Of a stretch of 64,000 nucleotides of DNA, positions 22,141 to 34,489 are shown in pieces (position 1 is the first letter of the stretch; the number at the start of each line of letters is the position of its first letter). This stretch comes from Triatoma infestans. Taxonomy: Eukaryota; Arthropoda; Insecta; Hemiptera; Reduviidae. The stretch is taken from the NCBI GenBank assembly GCA_011037195.1, contig JAAEAF010005073.1, positions 1 through 64,000 on the forward strand, written 5' to 3'. The position numbers and the translations under genes were made by a program. Below the pieces are notes generated by a model, which had not been told where the DNA came from, did not search any database, and was given only the letters and a program-made list of their open reading frames with translations.

Positions 22141-23699
22141 AAGAATTTTCTTTAATTATTCAACAAAAAATTGAACTAATTCATTTGTGATATAACAATT
22201 TACTCTTTATTGGAAGATTATATATTATATATATGGAAATTATAAACATAACTTCCACTTACTGTTAAATGAAATAAATGTATTTATGCAACTTTTAAAA
22301 TAATATTAAAATATAGACAAGGGAATTTTTTGTTACAAATTTTATTTTTATATTTTATAGATCTGTGAATTGTCTTCAAAATACTGGCGAAGAAATTTAT
22401 TATCAATGTAAGATTAAAGAAAAAACAAATCTTATTTATGAATAGATTCTGGTCAAGAGACAACTTTATATTACAATATTCATGGTAAAAAATTGTTACT
22501 ATTCTGAAAGTCTGCAATGACAAAAAAATTACAAAAATACATTAACCCACCGTCTGACATTTCCATTCACAATTCTACTTCAGAATAAACTATCAAATTA
22601 GCTTGTTTAATTAATGTATACGCCATGGTGAAGTGCATTTACTAGTAGTATATATATGGTTGTTGCTATAACCCTTGTCAGATAGTTCTACACCAGCATT
22701 TACTATTCAAACAAACCGTCAGCAGTCTTCTCCTTCTATTCTAACAAACTCTTAATTAAATATTCATAATATCCATTCTCAAATAGTTGCCTTCCATAAT
22801 CCACCCCCCACTACTGCCATATCCTCCGCAATAACAGTGTTACCACTTTACCCTTCCTCTCACAATTTCACTCTTCTTTTGCTCAGCTTGCGACTAGTGC
22901 CGTTCCACTCCTTCATAATTCTGAATATGAATATTATTCACATTTCCATTCTCATCTATAGATATACATTTGCATGTAAGCAGGTATGTTTGTATGTAGT
23001 AGAGGCATACTTGTAGGTGTGCATACTTGGGTTTAGCTAACCCACATGAAAACTCTAGCTCTCCATCACATACACTCACACACACAATTGTATATTTCAT
23101 AGAAACTATATTCTATCTATATTTTATGTACAAACACTGAAACCCATGGGAGCCACAATGCATCATTTAGATCATAGTACATTTTGCTTTGTAGCCATCT
23201 CTTCTAATTATTTAACAACTTTATATATATATATATATATATATAATGTATGTATGTCTAAGAGGGGCTCCCCCAAAATATTATATAATAGAAGTGTATC
23301 CCTTGAAACGAATATTATTGTACATTTCTATGCGTATGTACTCAAATATGTACTTTGTAGGATTAGTATTTATAGGGATTCTTGTCTGCGCAAATATATG
23401 CAGAAATTCAAATTTGTTCTCAGTCTGGTGAGAACGTTTTCATTTTTTTGATAATATAAAGTAATTAGCCATTATATGAATATTAAAATTGTATTAATTC
23501 CTTAACAATAAATGGTTCTTATAACCATAGGATTAAAATAAATTCCTCTTTACTCCCAATTTTCAAAAAAAAGTTTTCCTATTACCAAGATGAAATTGTT
23601 CCAACATAAAAATAGAAATGAATTCTCATAACAAACTAAAACAAACAAAGAAATCTATTGCTGAAAGTTGTGAGAGAACGAAAAATATTGATAGAACCA
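22141..23699. other. AT-rich non-coding stretch
   Basis: Nothing recognised. (TA)n microsatellite at about 23221-23247. Confidence 0.4.
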
Positions 23700-24032
23700 T
23701 TGAAAGCTAGCCTTTCGCTTATACTTGTTTCAGTTGGTCCTCGATTTACCGGGAAGAGTCGAAGTGGCTTGCTTCCGCATGCCAACTGGCATGTCCATTT
23801 ATTTACAGGCCCATCTCAATCGAATAGGAATATTTTCGGACCCATCCTGCGTCTTGTATGGAAGGGAAACTATGACATCACAGCACCTTGACGTATGTCC
23901 TCCCTTAGGGGACGTTAGGAATAATTTTATTAACATCGGACTAATGGAGAGATCGGTATTGTGTTGGGAAGCTCGACGTTGAATGGCTGAATCGCAACCA
24001 ATGATAGCGTAGTAAAAAAAAACAAAAAAAAA
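23700..24032 (+). pseudogene. LINE C-terminal fragment with poly-A tail
   Basis: The frame starting near 23725 reads DLPGRVEVACFRMPTGMSIY, then LQAHLNRIGIFSDPSCVLYG and MTSQHLDVCPPLGDVR. This is the post-RNase H knuckle of non-LTR retrotransposons (pattern: R.EVaiFRLrTGH..L..HL.RIGi..dp.C..C...M...HLL..CP). The second Cys is Tyr and GH is GM, so it is decayed. An A9cA9 tail at about 24012-24031 marks the 3' end. It is 5'-truncated; no target duplication is identified. Confidence 0.7.
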
Positions 24033-26455
24033 CGAATGAAAATTAATTTGATTACATTTAGTTATTTAATATAAATAAGTGCATCAATTAATTACAGCAA
24101 TAATTAATTTTTAAAAATAGTAAAATAATTTACGACCTCGATTGGTGAATTTGTAGGTTTATTTTCCTCACTTTTTTATTTTTTTTTCTAAATTAATATA
24201 AATTTTGTTTTATTATTTTTTTGTTTTTTACATATATATTATAACAACAATATAACTAATTAGTTATTTGTGTTAAAATAATTCTAGCACCTCTCTAGAA
24301 TGTTTATTTACACGGCATTCTAATGCAAATGGTTTTACCACCTCGTGACACCCGACAATTACCATATATTAACTAAATATATATTCATATAAGGATTAAG
24401 GATTGAATTAATGGACCCCTAATATCATGAGCAAGTGTAGACATGAATTATTGTTTAGGACTGTGAAACCAATATTCGCACCTAATGCGACTACTTCCTT
24501 GGCAAATATCTTCCTTCCGACTGTTACAAACAATTTTAAGCTTCTGCTTTAATGTTAAACGCCTTTGAATTTAAATGAATTCATTTTATATTTATAGTAA
24601 AAGTATTCATGATTTGATATATCAATTTTTTATTTTATTATTTATAAATAATTTTAATAGTCCAGTTATTTATTAATTTTTCCAAAAAATTAGGATTCTT
24701 CATTGTTTCCATTAAACTGTAATTATGGGTATCGTTCTTACATTCTAGGTTCTGGCGCATTAGTCAAGTTCACTACAACAAAATAAATATGTAAATAAAC
24801 AATGTATACTGTTATACTGGGTGTGCGATGTTGCTCAGTTGATAATTTTTATGTTTCTGCTGGATTTGTAAATATATTAAGCAATTCTAGGCTGACGTTT
24901 ATTTACCAAGACAAAAATGCTGTTTATATAAAGAATTCTTATCATCTTTTTTCTTTAGAAAAATGTAAATATATTTTTCAATAAAGCTAATCTATTATAT
25001 TCTATTCGTTTTGAAATGACAAATCTCGATGATTTTCATGAGTAAAGATGGTAAGGATAAACCGCCGTCGTTTTACTCACGCATCGACTGGTTTCGATGA
25101 CATTGAGTTGGAAGACGATGTTGGAATTGACAATTGGATTTCTTCCCATGGAAGTTCTGATGGACGTCGCAGACACCTTTAGTGCCATTCCAGATTGAGA
25201 AACAAAATCATAGATATGGTGCTAATGGCTGGCGAAACGATGCGCAAAAAAAAATTAGTAATATATCAATTTAAAAACTAAATCTTTCCTTCTGGACATA
25301 AGAACTCGAACCAAGGGGGCTCAGCTAAGCATGCAAATATCTAGCGCTTTCAATCCTTACCGTCCAAAATTCGTCGCCGAATAACTAATGTTCCATACTA
25401 TATTTCCAATAGAACCATTCATAATGACTTGAATATACTATTTATGAAAGACTTCATCTCAACATACTATAAACAATTTTATTCTTTCCTTTCTGGTCAC
25501 ATTAATCATCTCATTCATCACCCACTTCTTACCTTTCTGACAATCCTACTCCTTGACTCAAGCGGCGCTGGCTGCGCGATTTTCTCGGCAATGGTGGTCA
25601 GTAAATAAATATTCATTTAACTTATCACCTCTCATTTTGTCACACTACTTACTTGTTGCATGAACCACACTCTTGCAATTTTAGATTAAAAAAAAAAGTC
25701 AATTGTTTAACATTAATATCAATAGAAATAATGAATTAGAAAAAATCTTGCTGCTATGATAGGTAGAATATTCTATATAATATAAAAACAATCTTATTAA
25801 TGCGGTAAGACACTGTTTATCAAGATATGTTGATGTTGGACTAAGGGCCGAAACTGGTTGTTGACCACAAAATGATGCAGTCTAAGACGGAAACAACTCT
25901 GCAGACCCAGCCATAACAATAATCTGACTTTACTGAACGTTTTGTTTTTAGTTTTCTGCAATTTCCTTGATAGAAATGCTAAACAGTTTCTCTGAAGTCA
26001 GTACTGTAATTACACGCATATATTCAGCCTTATCAGTTTTGTTTGAAACATTTTTCGGAGTAAGTAGATTTGAGGAGATTCTAAAAGGCACTGAAAGGTC
26101 GCGCTTCCCTCTATTTAGTCGTTTTTAGTTTAGGTCTCCATGCTGTATAATGTAGAAGTCAGGTAAATTTAGTAAATTCTAGGTTTGAAGAAAAAAAGAA
26201 CTTAAGCTATTCTCTAAAGAACCATTTCAGTAAAATTTATAGTATAATCACAATATTGCTCGCAAGGGGTATCTGTTGCATGCAGTTACTTGGGGAGTAG
26301 CGTTCCCACGGGTATGCCACAGCTCAGTACTCAATGCACTTTATCATAAACAGTACACAATACACATAAACTACATAAACTCTACACTTTACAGACAGGA
26401 CAAACACAGTACCCACTATAGGGTCTCCGTCCCTAGTTAATTGGCGGAAGCCAAG
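24033..26455. other. AT-rich non-coding stretch with one decayed hammerhead
   Basis: No gene. At 25822-25870, ttgatgt + tGGacta..gggCC + GAAACtggTtgttgaccacaaaatga resembles the hammerhead-plus-tail of 53148-53200 in decayed form. At about 25300-25370 the reverse strand has a GGTTCGAGTTC B-box-like motif without a clear A box. Confidence 0.4.
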
Positions 26456-26458
26456 AGA

Positions 26459-26590
26459 GAAGAACGGGATTAGCTCAGTGGCAGTTCGCTGGACTAGCAA
26501 TGCGGAGGTCCCGGCTTTGAATCCACCATTCTGCCCTTAGATTTTTTTCTTCCTAGGAGCCTCTACAACTCACTGTCTGGTGATGGACAG
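26459..26590 (+). mobile_element. tRNA-Ala-derived SINE, copy 3 (5' part)
   Basis: gaacgggattagctcagtgg (A box TAGCTCAGTGG), loop ctAGCaa, B box degraded to GGCTTTGAATCC, then 'ttcctaggagcctctacaactcactg'. It is interrupted at 26590 by the LTR of family P. The SINE 3' part is not seen after the LTR. Confidence 0.75.
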
Positions 26591-27157
26591 TGAAATGTTA
26601 TTGGTGTGTTGTTGAGTTGTTGTGTGCTGTTGGCGTGAGCGGTTTAGTAAAAGGCCTTGTAAGTATATATGTTTAAGAGAGAAGTATTAGTAATAAGAAA
26701 GTAGTCACCATGTTAACAATAAATATATTCTATTAAAATTATAAGTACAAGTTGTTTGCAAAGGAATGATTAACTTATTAATATGCACTGATGCTAAGAG
26801 AGCGAAAAACAAGTGTTCTGCTTCAGTGACTACAACCAAACTGTCCTTTGAAGGAATGCCTTCTGATTGTTCGTTCAATTCCTCCCCTATGAGTGGAAGG
26901 GGTAGGACAATGCTATCAAGGTTCATGAACTGTCCCAGTAACTGTACTTTTCTACCTGGGTCACCCTTTTTGCGAACGAGCTTGCATTTTCTCATAATTT
27001 TGATTATTTTCTTTAAATAAAGTAGATATAATTTCTTGCATCCATCACAACAGTGAAGTCTGTAGCTAGAGAAAGCTGCTTGGAGTCTGGCTGTGCAAAA
27101 GGAGAAGGCTCCGGGGAGCACAATAGATCTTTCATGTCGCAGTAATCCCCCACTACA
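26591..27157 (+). repeat. Solo LTR, family P (copy P1)
   Basis: TGAAATGTTATTGG...CCCCACTACA. Similar to 37688-38395 and to 51268-51854 (reverse): shared 'gagcggtttagtaaaag', 'aagaaagtagtcacca', 'gatgctaagagagcgaaaaac', 'gacaatgctatcaag' and 'ttcttgcatccatcac' blocks. The flanks acag/atct do not form a duplication. The 159-residue reverse frame inside (27184-26705) is not credible as a gene because it spans the LTR. Confidence 0.7.
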
Positions 27158-28539
27158 ATCTACATCTAAACTATATAGTGACAATACACTGCGGCCAATG
27201 CTAGAATTTCAAATTTGAATAAAATTTAGTAACCTGTATTGCAAGTTTATTTTTTTAAGTTTTTGAGTTTTTCAAGTCTTCCCTGAAAGATTTTCATTTA
27301 ATTTGGAATATTTTCAAACAGTTTTAAACGTACAATTGTTATTTGAATACATTTTTATCAGAAAACATTGATATTAACGGGTGTTAAGTAATATGTGATA
27401 CTAAATTGCAAATGCTAAATAAGTTTGTTCAATGTTATTGATTGCCATTTTTGCACTACAATTTAATTACTTCAACCATTATTAACTGTCTTAGTAGATG
27501 TATCATCTCACCAATTTTATATTTATGACATGGCTAAGTAAAAACAAATTTGTAAATTTCGTAATTAGAGAAAATCGTATGTGTGTTTAATACCGCTTTT
27601 TTTATTTTTAACAAAAAAATAACTTTTAGAGCAAACGTCATAACACTATAGTGATATTAAATTTAAGACGTAGTCCAAAATTTGTATTATTATTTCATTT
27701 AGAAGGAATAATTATTTCGACTAAGCATTGTTTAGCAAAGGGCCATCATTTCCTGACTATTTTCAATATAAGATGTTAAAGCTTTGATGTCATAATTACT
27801 TTAAAATTAGTCCCAGTGAAAGAGAGAATGTTTGACAGTAGTAAAATAAGATTGAGTTTTGTAAATTTATTTTAGAGGAAGTACGAGAGAGAAGTATGAG
27901 AGAGTGGGAGTGAGAGTGAGAGAGACAGAGTGAGAGGCAGACAACATTACCATTCAAACATTTCATCTTAAAATTATTCACCCCTGCCACCACTACTTAC
28001 TAAGATGGTACAAGACAGCTACCCTTAGAATGTAACCCTCTCTCATTTACCCATTCTTGTATATGTACACTAGTTTCTCAGTAAACTCTATTAAGATATA
28101 TGAAAAGCTCTGCTTTAAAATAAGCATCGCCAAAGTTACAGTCTTTTAAACTTTTCAAAGCGGCGTAATTTGCTTTATTAAATCTTGTTCAAATTGTTTG
28201 TTTTTAATAAAGAATTAGACTTAGCTCATATAATATATAACATATTGACTCATGAGAAGTCTTTGAACGAATAAATAAACGATAAAAAAATTTGTAGATA
28301 AACAGAAATAAATTTTCTATTATACAATGTTGATTAATAAATTTTCCTTTAAACTCACAAAATTTTCCAAAACGTTGAGTCCAAATTTAGTGTGACTATT
28401 AAATATAGCTAATGAGAAAAAATACATTACATTATTGATTTTAGGGCATATAATCTGTCTAAATATGACTATTTTAAACCACTAGTTTATGGTTCATACA
28501 ATACCTTGAAAAACAAGGAATCAATCAAAAAGAAAGTCG
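27158..28539. other. AT-rich non-coding stretch
   Basis: Nothing recognised. GA-rich repeat at about 27880-27940. Confidence 0.4.
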
Positions 28540-28608
28540 TTGTGGTTGGTTCCGCATGCTGGAAAGCATCAGAGATATTTTTCGTGATAACCTGCTACTT
28601 ATTGTGGT

Positions 28609-28646
28609 CATCGACCGGTTTCGGGCCTTTGCTCATCATCAGGATA
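28609..28646 (-). ncRNA. Hammerhead ribozyme-like motif
   Basis: Reverse strand: core CTGATGA, one extra T, stem II GAGC/GCCC (one mismatch), GAAA, palindromic stem III ACCGGT, cleavage-site C, then GATG pairing with TATC (one G-U). The core matches CUGANGA fully. Confidence 0.65.
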
Positions 28647-28700
28647 TGTTTGTCAAATTTGCACAGAGCAAATCTGTGTTATCACAATGTTTGACAAACG

Positions 28701-28739
28701 GATCCTGATGATGGGTGAACGCCCGGAAACCGGTCGATG
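28701..28739 (+). ncRNA. Hammerhead ribozyme-like motif
   Basis: Core CTGATGA, extra T, stem II GGGT GAAC GCCC, then an extra G before GAAA, ACCGGTC, GATG. Stem I GATC/GATG has one mismatch. Inverted partner of 28609-28646. Confidence 0.65.
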
Positions 28740-28790
28740 ACCACAAAAAAAAAAGGAGCAGGCCATCTCGGGAAAAAGCTGGTCCCCTAA

Positions 28791-29063
28791 ATAAAAATTA
28801 AAATTGCAAATGAAAAAGTTAGGTTTATTATTATCGTACAGTTAGCATTCCAAGTTTAAGAAAGAAAATGTTTTTTGATCTCGTTTTAGCAAAAATCTTA
28901 AAAAAAACAATTCAATAAAGCTCTATAATTCACATTTTTACGCATTTTCTTCAAAGTGGAATTTCAAAAATTTATTTAGCATATTAATGAATTGTATCTT
29001 TGTATTATTTAGATAGAAATTGTACTGAAATGAGATTGTAGAGAAGGTACACTAAAGCTCTCT
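28791..29063. other. AT-rich non-coding stretch
   Basis: Nothing recognised. Confidence 0.4.
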
Positions 29064-29081
29064 TAGAATCACCCGTTAGGT

Positions 29082-29880
29082 CTGTGCCTAGGAAAACCTG
29101 CGTAGAGCCCCAAGGGGCAAGGTCATACGCATTTGCTCAGATAGTCAGGCTGCACTGAAAGTCCTAGAGGCTTACAGAACCACCACATCACTAGTGAAGG
29201 AATGTCGAGAGGCATTGTCGAGACTCTCCAGGCACAACAAGATATAGCTGATCTGGGTGCCTAGACATATAGGGATTGAGGGTAATGAGATGGCTGACCT
29301 ACTGGCCAGGAACGGGGCAAATGCTCTGTTCATTGGTCCAGAGCCTGTCCTGGGGATCACTGGCGCAGCGATTCGTGCGGTGATTACGGAGTGGTATCGC
29401 AGTAAGCATGAAGAGCTCTGGAGGGGGAACCCAGGTGCCATACACAGTGAAGGATGATGCCAGGACTGTGTAAACGAAGGACCCGAATGACCCTGAGTCT
29501 GAGTAGGAGCCAGATCTCTCTGGTGACGGGACTATTTACGGGTCATGGCAGGTTCAGGAAGCATCTGCACAAGGTAGGGCTCATAAGCGCGGAACCTTTG
29601 TGCAGATTATGTCAGGAGGAGGAGGAAACGCCCCACCCCACTTGCTATTTGATTGGGTAGCAATAATTAAATTGAGGTACGAGACCTTTGGTACGTTGCA
29701 ACCTGAGAAGATAGTAGCCCAAAATGAGCTGGTGGTGAAAGTCCTCAAACTCCTTAAGGAGGGAGGGTTCATCTACTAGTGGTTACCGGGGATGGCACAA
29801 TAAGCCTCTGTTGGCGCAGTGCCGGGGTATAGCCCACCCGTGGTAGGTAATAATAATAATAATAATAATGATAATAATAA
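29082..29880 (+). mobile_element. 5'-truncated LOA/I-like LINE (LINE-3) with target duplication
   Basis: RNase H second half in a broken frame: ICSDSQAALKVLEAYRT (Asp), LIWVPRHIGIEGNEMADLLA (H of GH, here RH; final Asp region), then SLVTGLFTGHGRFRKHLHKV and GLISAEPLCRLCQEEEETP (C-terminal knuckle). It ends with a (TAA)n tail at 29849-29880. TAGAATCACCCGTTAGGT at 29064-29081 and TAGAATCACCCGATAGGT at 29881-29898 form an 18-bp target duplication with one mismatch. The defined ends show that the (TAA)n tail belongs to this LINE group. Confidence 0.85.
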
Positions 29881-29898
29881 TAGAATCACCCGATAGGT

Positions 29899-30487
29899 AT
29901 CAATATTCGCGGAAAATTTATTTTAAATGAATGTGACAGATTAATAAGTATGGTAGAGTGAGCAAGGTCCAAAACAGAAAAAGAAAAAAATAAAAATAAA
30001 AGTGATATCTTCCTACAAATAAATTCTGCAAAACCAAGAAAAATACTCTGGAAAGGCGCGTTTTCGTTGAACGAAATCTTCATCATGAATTCCTTCTTAA
30101 AACTGAACTGAATATCATGTTTAAGTTTTAAGCGATTTTTATTTTTCACTACTACGCCGAGAACTTTTCACCTTGCCCACGTATGTATATCTATCTAGAC
30201 AGAGAGCCAACGAGAGAGAGAGAGAGAAACAGTTTATTGTAAAAAAAAACAAATCGAAAAAAGAGGTGCTGTTCGAATAGATTGGTCTGCTATAGTATAC
30301 AGTATACCAATCAGTCAACAGAGATAATTAACAAATTAAAAAACAAAAACAATTATAACAATTATATAAATGGCAGAGAGATACGCTTTGTCAATTGATG
30401 TCAAATTTCAGGATAAAAAAAAAAAAAAATTGTTTTAATTTTCACTCAAATTTTATTGAATATTCGTTAATTAGTATAAATGCAAAA
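29899..30487. other. Non-coding stretch
   Basis: GA-rich run at about 30205-30226, poly-A at 30416-30429. Nothing else recognised. Confidence 0.4.
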
Positions 30488-30585
30488 CTAGTTAAATAAT
30501 CGAAATGACAAGTCAAAGAAAGCCAAGAATGGAAAAGTAGTGAAATAAATAAATAGTAACGACAGAAAGAGAGAAATTAATATTA

Positions 30586-30935
30586 ATAATAATAATAATA
30601 ATACCGTGCAGATGCTAGTATATGATATGGAGGCCATCCAGTATAATTTTCTCTGCCAGAACGTTTGCCTTACAATTGCTCCTCGCGCTCCGTACCAGAG
30701 ACCTCGCACACTGATCTCTCGCTCACTAAAGTTTTCCATAAACTTCCCATCTGAGGAAAGGAACACAGCTCTCATAGACTTCTTTTAACGACGTCCAACT
30801 TTCCTGCGTGGTTGGGATCATTGCTTTCATATCTTACCGTTGGATCGAGGGTTATGAAAAGCAACTATATCAGCAGTCCCGCTGCATTGTTACAATATAC
30901 TTCTTCCCGGAAGGAGTAGTCTTACGAAGGGTCCT
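30586..30935 (-). pseudogene. LINE C-terminal fragment, possibly restriction-like-endonuclease type
   Basis: Reverse strand reads TLDPTVRYESNDPNHAGKLD, a shifted ESCVPFLRWEVYGK, then EVSGLWYGARGAI-like sequence, and ends in an (ATT)n tail at 30586-30604. The pattern 'DPTVRYExN...K..IYExCxPxL...V.GLxxGARG' is one I associate with the C-termini of non-LTR elements outside the APE-RNase H group, but I cannot name the clade safely. Partly repeated at 31545-31740. Confidence 0.5.
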
Positions 30936-31198
30936 GTTAGATAGTGCTTAAAATGATGATGGCGACGAGTCATAAGAAGGGGGTATCAGGAATATTTTCC
31001 CGTGATCTAGAGTTTCTGACACTCTACTGCATACGCAAGTACGCACGTTTCCGACCATTACAGGACACCATACGGTGTCCACCGGCACCATTAAACAGAT
31101 TGGATGAGGTGCATAGTTAACGGTTTAATTTGATGGTATTTATGCATTGTGAAGTTGAGAGCACTTGTTTATCACAAACAAGTTAAATTTGTTTATTT

Positions 31199-31740
31199 TT
31201 AGAGTATCCTTAAAATGTTGTATCTCTTCTGACCATCTCTTAATTTATAAACATAGTTTACAGAGAAATCATTTTTGCAAACTTCATGATAAAAATGGTC
31301 TATAGCAAGATTAAACAGAGACGATGATAGAGGATCATCCAGAGTTGGGGCGCGAAGAAAATCCATCTCTTCAATAGTGTGAGCTCCAACATATATTTTC
31401 ACTTTATTGAAGCAGAGTAGGGCCTAAATTGCTGTTTTTCGAGATTGTCGGACATACCTCTTGCATCCAGAAATGTAATATATTCGTACCCCATTTTTTG
31501 TACTCAGAAGTACCACAAAATTTATATTTACAGACTTCATTTCGAAAAGGAACTCAGCTCTCATAGATTTTTTTTTACAATGTCCATCTTTCCTGCCTGG
31601 TTGGGATCATTGCTTTCACACCTTACTGTTGTATTAAGGATTAGAGCTGATCGCTCGGGATTGTGAAAGGCAACTATATCAGCATACCTTGTCGATTCCG
31701 CTGCATTGATACAATATACTTCTTCCAGGCAAGAGCAGTC
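31199..31740 (-). pseudogene. LINE fragments: RT palm remnant and duplicated C-terminal block
   Basis: At 31402-31199 the reverse frame contains RAPTLDDPLSSSLFNLAIDH, a decayed RT motif B region (usual GxxQGDPLSPLLFNLxID). At 31740-31545 there is a second copy of the block seen at 30935-30755 (shared 'ggttgggatcattgctttca', 'caactatatcagca', 'ccgctgcattg', 'atacttcttcc'). The order C-terminus, RT, C-terminus shows at least two insertions or a rearrangement. Confidence 0.55.
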
Positions 31741-32079
31741 ATTTGCTACGATGAATTTCGTAGATAAGTATATCGTATATGAGTATACTGCAATATTTAC
31801 TCTTTAGTGGAAGTAAGAGAAGGTAGAAATTGTATTAAAGTCATTTGTAAGTAAACAAATTTGAATGAATCCGGCCGAACGAAAGTGCTATTTTAACGAA
31901 CAATATTATTCAAAATTTTCTCCAAATACTTCCAAATGCATTTTATACAATTGGCTCGCTAACTGTAAATATATGAACACTTCACTTATTGAAATGTTTT
32001 CTTTGGAAAAATTAATGTTAGGAGGTTATTGCAGTATGATGTATGTGTTAAGTGGAGAGAATTTGTCTGGTTGATGAAA
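31741..32079. other. Non-coding stretch
   Basis: Nothing recognised beyond AT-rich sequence. Confidence 0.35.
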
Positions 32080-32460
32080 TGAGATTGACTTTATTAACCC
32101 TGGTTAACTAATATATTAATTAAGAGACACAGACTGCCTGGACTTTACAATAGAGAAATGTTTCAAGGTAGAGTGGTAAATGGGTAATGGACACGTAGTG
32201 ATTGGCTGTATTGAACCGTCTTGAACTGTCTCATCTGTATTGAACTGTGTTTTCATGGACTGTCCGTCGCTATATTTATACAGTTTCTCCTACACCAATC
32301 CGAGGGAGAGCTTTGAGTTTGTTTCTCTTGTCGTTATTCTCTTTCGTTGCTGATCTCTCTTTGGTTGTTGTTACATGTAGAATTTATAACGTTATGATAA
32401 CTGTACGTTTTGTTAAGAAAGATGAAGTGACTGCATTTTGGTTGAAAAATTCTGGATAGG
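32080..32460 (+). repeat. Dispersed repeat family Q, copy 3
   Basis: 'agactgcctggactttac', 'tggactgtccgtcgctatatttatac' with a TATA-like motif, and downstream 'tgctgatctctctttgg'. Same block order as 8230-8640 (reverse) and 20340-20600. The frame at 32247-32459 is probably incidental. Confidence 0.4.
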
Positions 32461-34489
32461 CTGGTACATTCTAAGAACCAATAACCAAAACCAATAAGAA
32501 ACAAATATTAATAAGAATCAATAAGTAAAATGAAGTTTCTCCGACTTTATGAATAATTTGAAGGACAATTTTAGAAATATTTTAACCGTGCAATCTTTTA
32601 TTAACCATAATTGTTTAGGAAAATGGTTGGTTTAATTAAATTTGTCTATTAGAACTTTAATAATTATAGTAATTTGAAGATGTGATTGTTGTAAAGAAGA
32701 TTCTTTATTTTTCTTCTATATTCCTACGACAAAGTGGGGTGTCGAATCGAATTTTCGAAATTCAGTGACCACAAAAAGTACACGTTTTTTGAGAACGGAA
32801 AAAATATTTTGTGTGTTTAAGAAAAATAACTTGTAATCCGTAAATCCACACCAAGTTTACAGTGAATATTAGGGGGTATTACAAAGATCTGGCACAAAGA
32901 TTTCGATCAAAAATCTATCGACCATAAGTGCGAGTTTATTGAATATTTGCCCAATTATCGCGATTTCCTCTAACATAATGAACTAACTGCTTATAGGAGT
33001 TATATCACTATTATTTGAAACATTTAGCCTTAAAAAAGTCGATATTGATAGTTTCTGAAAGTGGTTATTACTTTAGGCTTAGCTCCAAACAAATTGCCAG
33101 CAATATGATCATTTGCCACCCAACTGTGCAATATTGATGGTAATTTGAACATTCAGTAGTAAAACTTCCGAGTTTAAAAAAAAAATTGTTCATTATTAAC
33201 AGCGCAAATTATGACAACAGGAAAGAAACGGGTACGTTTCATTTGCTGTCTTTTTTTTTTTTTTATCAATTATATTCTACACCCACCTAACGCTAACAAG
33301 ATGTAGGGAGACAAAATAATTCCAATAGGTGTAGTACAATAGTCAAAAATGAGATGAAAGAGAATTCCAACTTCACAAAAACTGTTACGTCGCTACTATT
33401 GAATCTTCCAAGAGGATACCTTAATGCAGGGCTGCGTAAACTTTCAAAGCTTTCCCCAAATATTGATTAAATTACAAACTCGCACACCCTATCAGCTGAA
33501 GGAAATTTTTATTAACAGTTTATATTCGGGAAAATTTTATATAGAAGAAAAATGCATGTAGGCCATAGATAGTAATTATTATCTCGTATTTAATTATTTA
33601 AGCATCTGTATCATAAATGAATACATAGCTCGCATTCACAGTAACAAGAAATATTCTATGTTAAAACCAATTTTAAACAAGAAGACTATTAACTTGCTCC
33701 TGAAATAATGAATTAAAAATTATATATATATAAAAAAGTCAAAACATTCACCTTTTAAGTTTACAATTATCACAAACAAACCATAAGGAAATAAGATATG
33801 AATAAGCTAATAAAAGTTTAAATTAAACAAGACTACTATAAACAATATAATGATTTTGTTAATTTAATTAAACCGCTATCATGTTTTCTGGCCAATGTAT
33901 ACTTACCAGCGATCTGGGAAAATTGATTTGTAACATTTTAAACTTTCTACATAAGAGATTTGTTTATAGAAGTGGATAAATCTTTGAACATATTATCTAC
34001 TTACTGATTCGAACTTTGATTCATTAAAACAATATTTTTCACATCTTATTTCCTTATGGTTTATTTTTTGTGCTAACTGCAAAAATAAAAAGTGAATGTT
34101 TTGTCTTATTTTTTATAATTTTCAATTAATTATTTCAATAGCACTTTGTCTACTCAATTTATCTGAGTGAATGTGAAGCAATTAAACAAATTGGACAAAT
34201 TCTAAATTTGGATAGAAATATCCAAATGAAATAACTAAACGAAAAAAATTTACCAATATCTAGATGTTTTCATAAATACTTTACAGTAAGAATATATTTT
34301 TTTTATTATTTTAATTACCGTTTTTTGATGAACGAATGTGCGTTCACAAATAGACCAAGCCGCTATTGGCTGAAAGAATAATATTTCCTCTAAATGCCAC
34401 ATTTTCTTATAATGTATGATTTGTGACCTTCTTTAATTAGTATATTAAGGTAGGTTTTAATTAATCTTAGAAGAATTGTTAGAATTTAG
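32461..34489. other. AT-rich non-coding stretch
   Basis: Nothing recognised. Poly-T at 33251-33264; (AT)n at 33719-33732. Confidence 0.4.

Larger units (their letters stand above)
28540..28790. repeat. Small inverted element with two head-to-head hammerheads
   Basis: The left half (28540-28660) matches the reverse-strand unit at 43320 and 52191 ('ggttggttccgca', 'ctggaaagcatcagaga', 'gtggtcatcgaccggtttcggg'). The right half (28680-28775) is its inverted partner. Hammerhead motifs lie at 28609-28646 (reverse) and 28701-28739 (forward), separated by only ~55 bp. No target duplication could be assigned. Confidence 0.65.

Noticed and set aside
25295..25372. tRNA-like B box on the reverse strand (ggttcgagttc)
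   Set aside because: No matching A box or acceptor stem; too weak to call a tRNA or SINE.
26705..27184. 159-residue reverse-strand open frame
   Set aside because: It runs across nearly the whole family P solo LTR, which recurs elsewhere without keeping the frame open.
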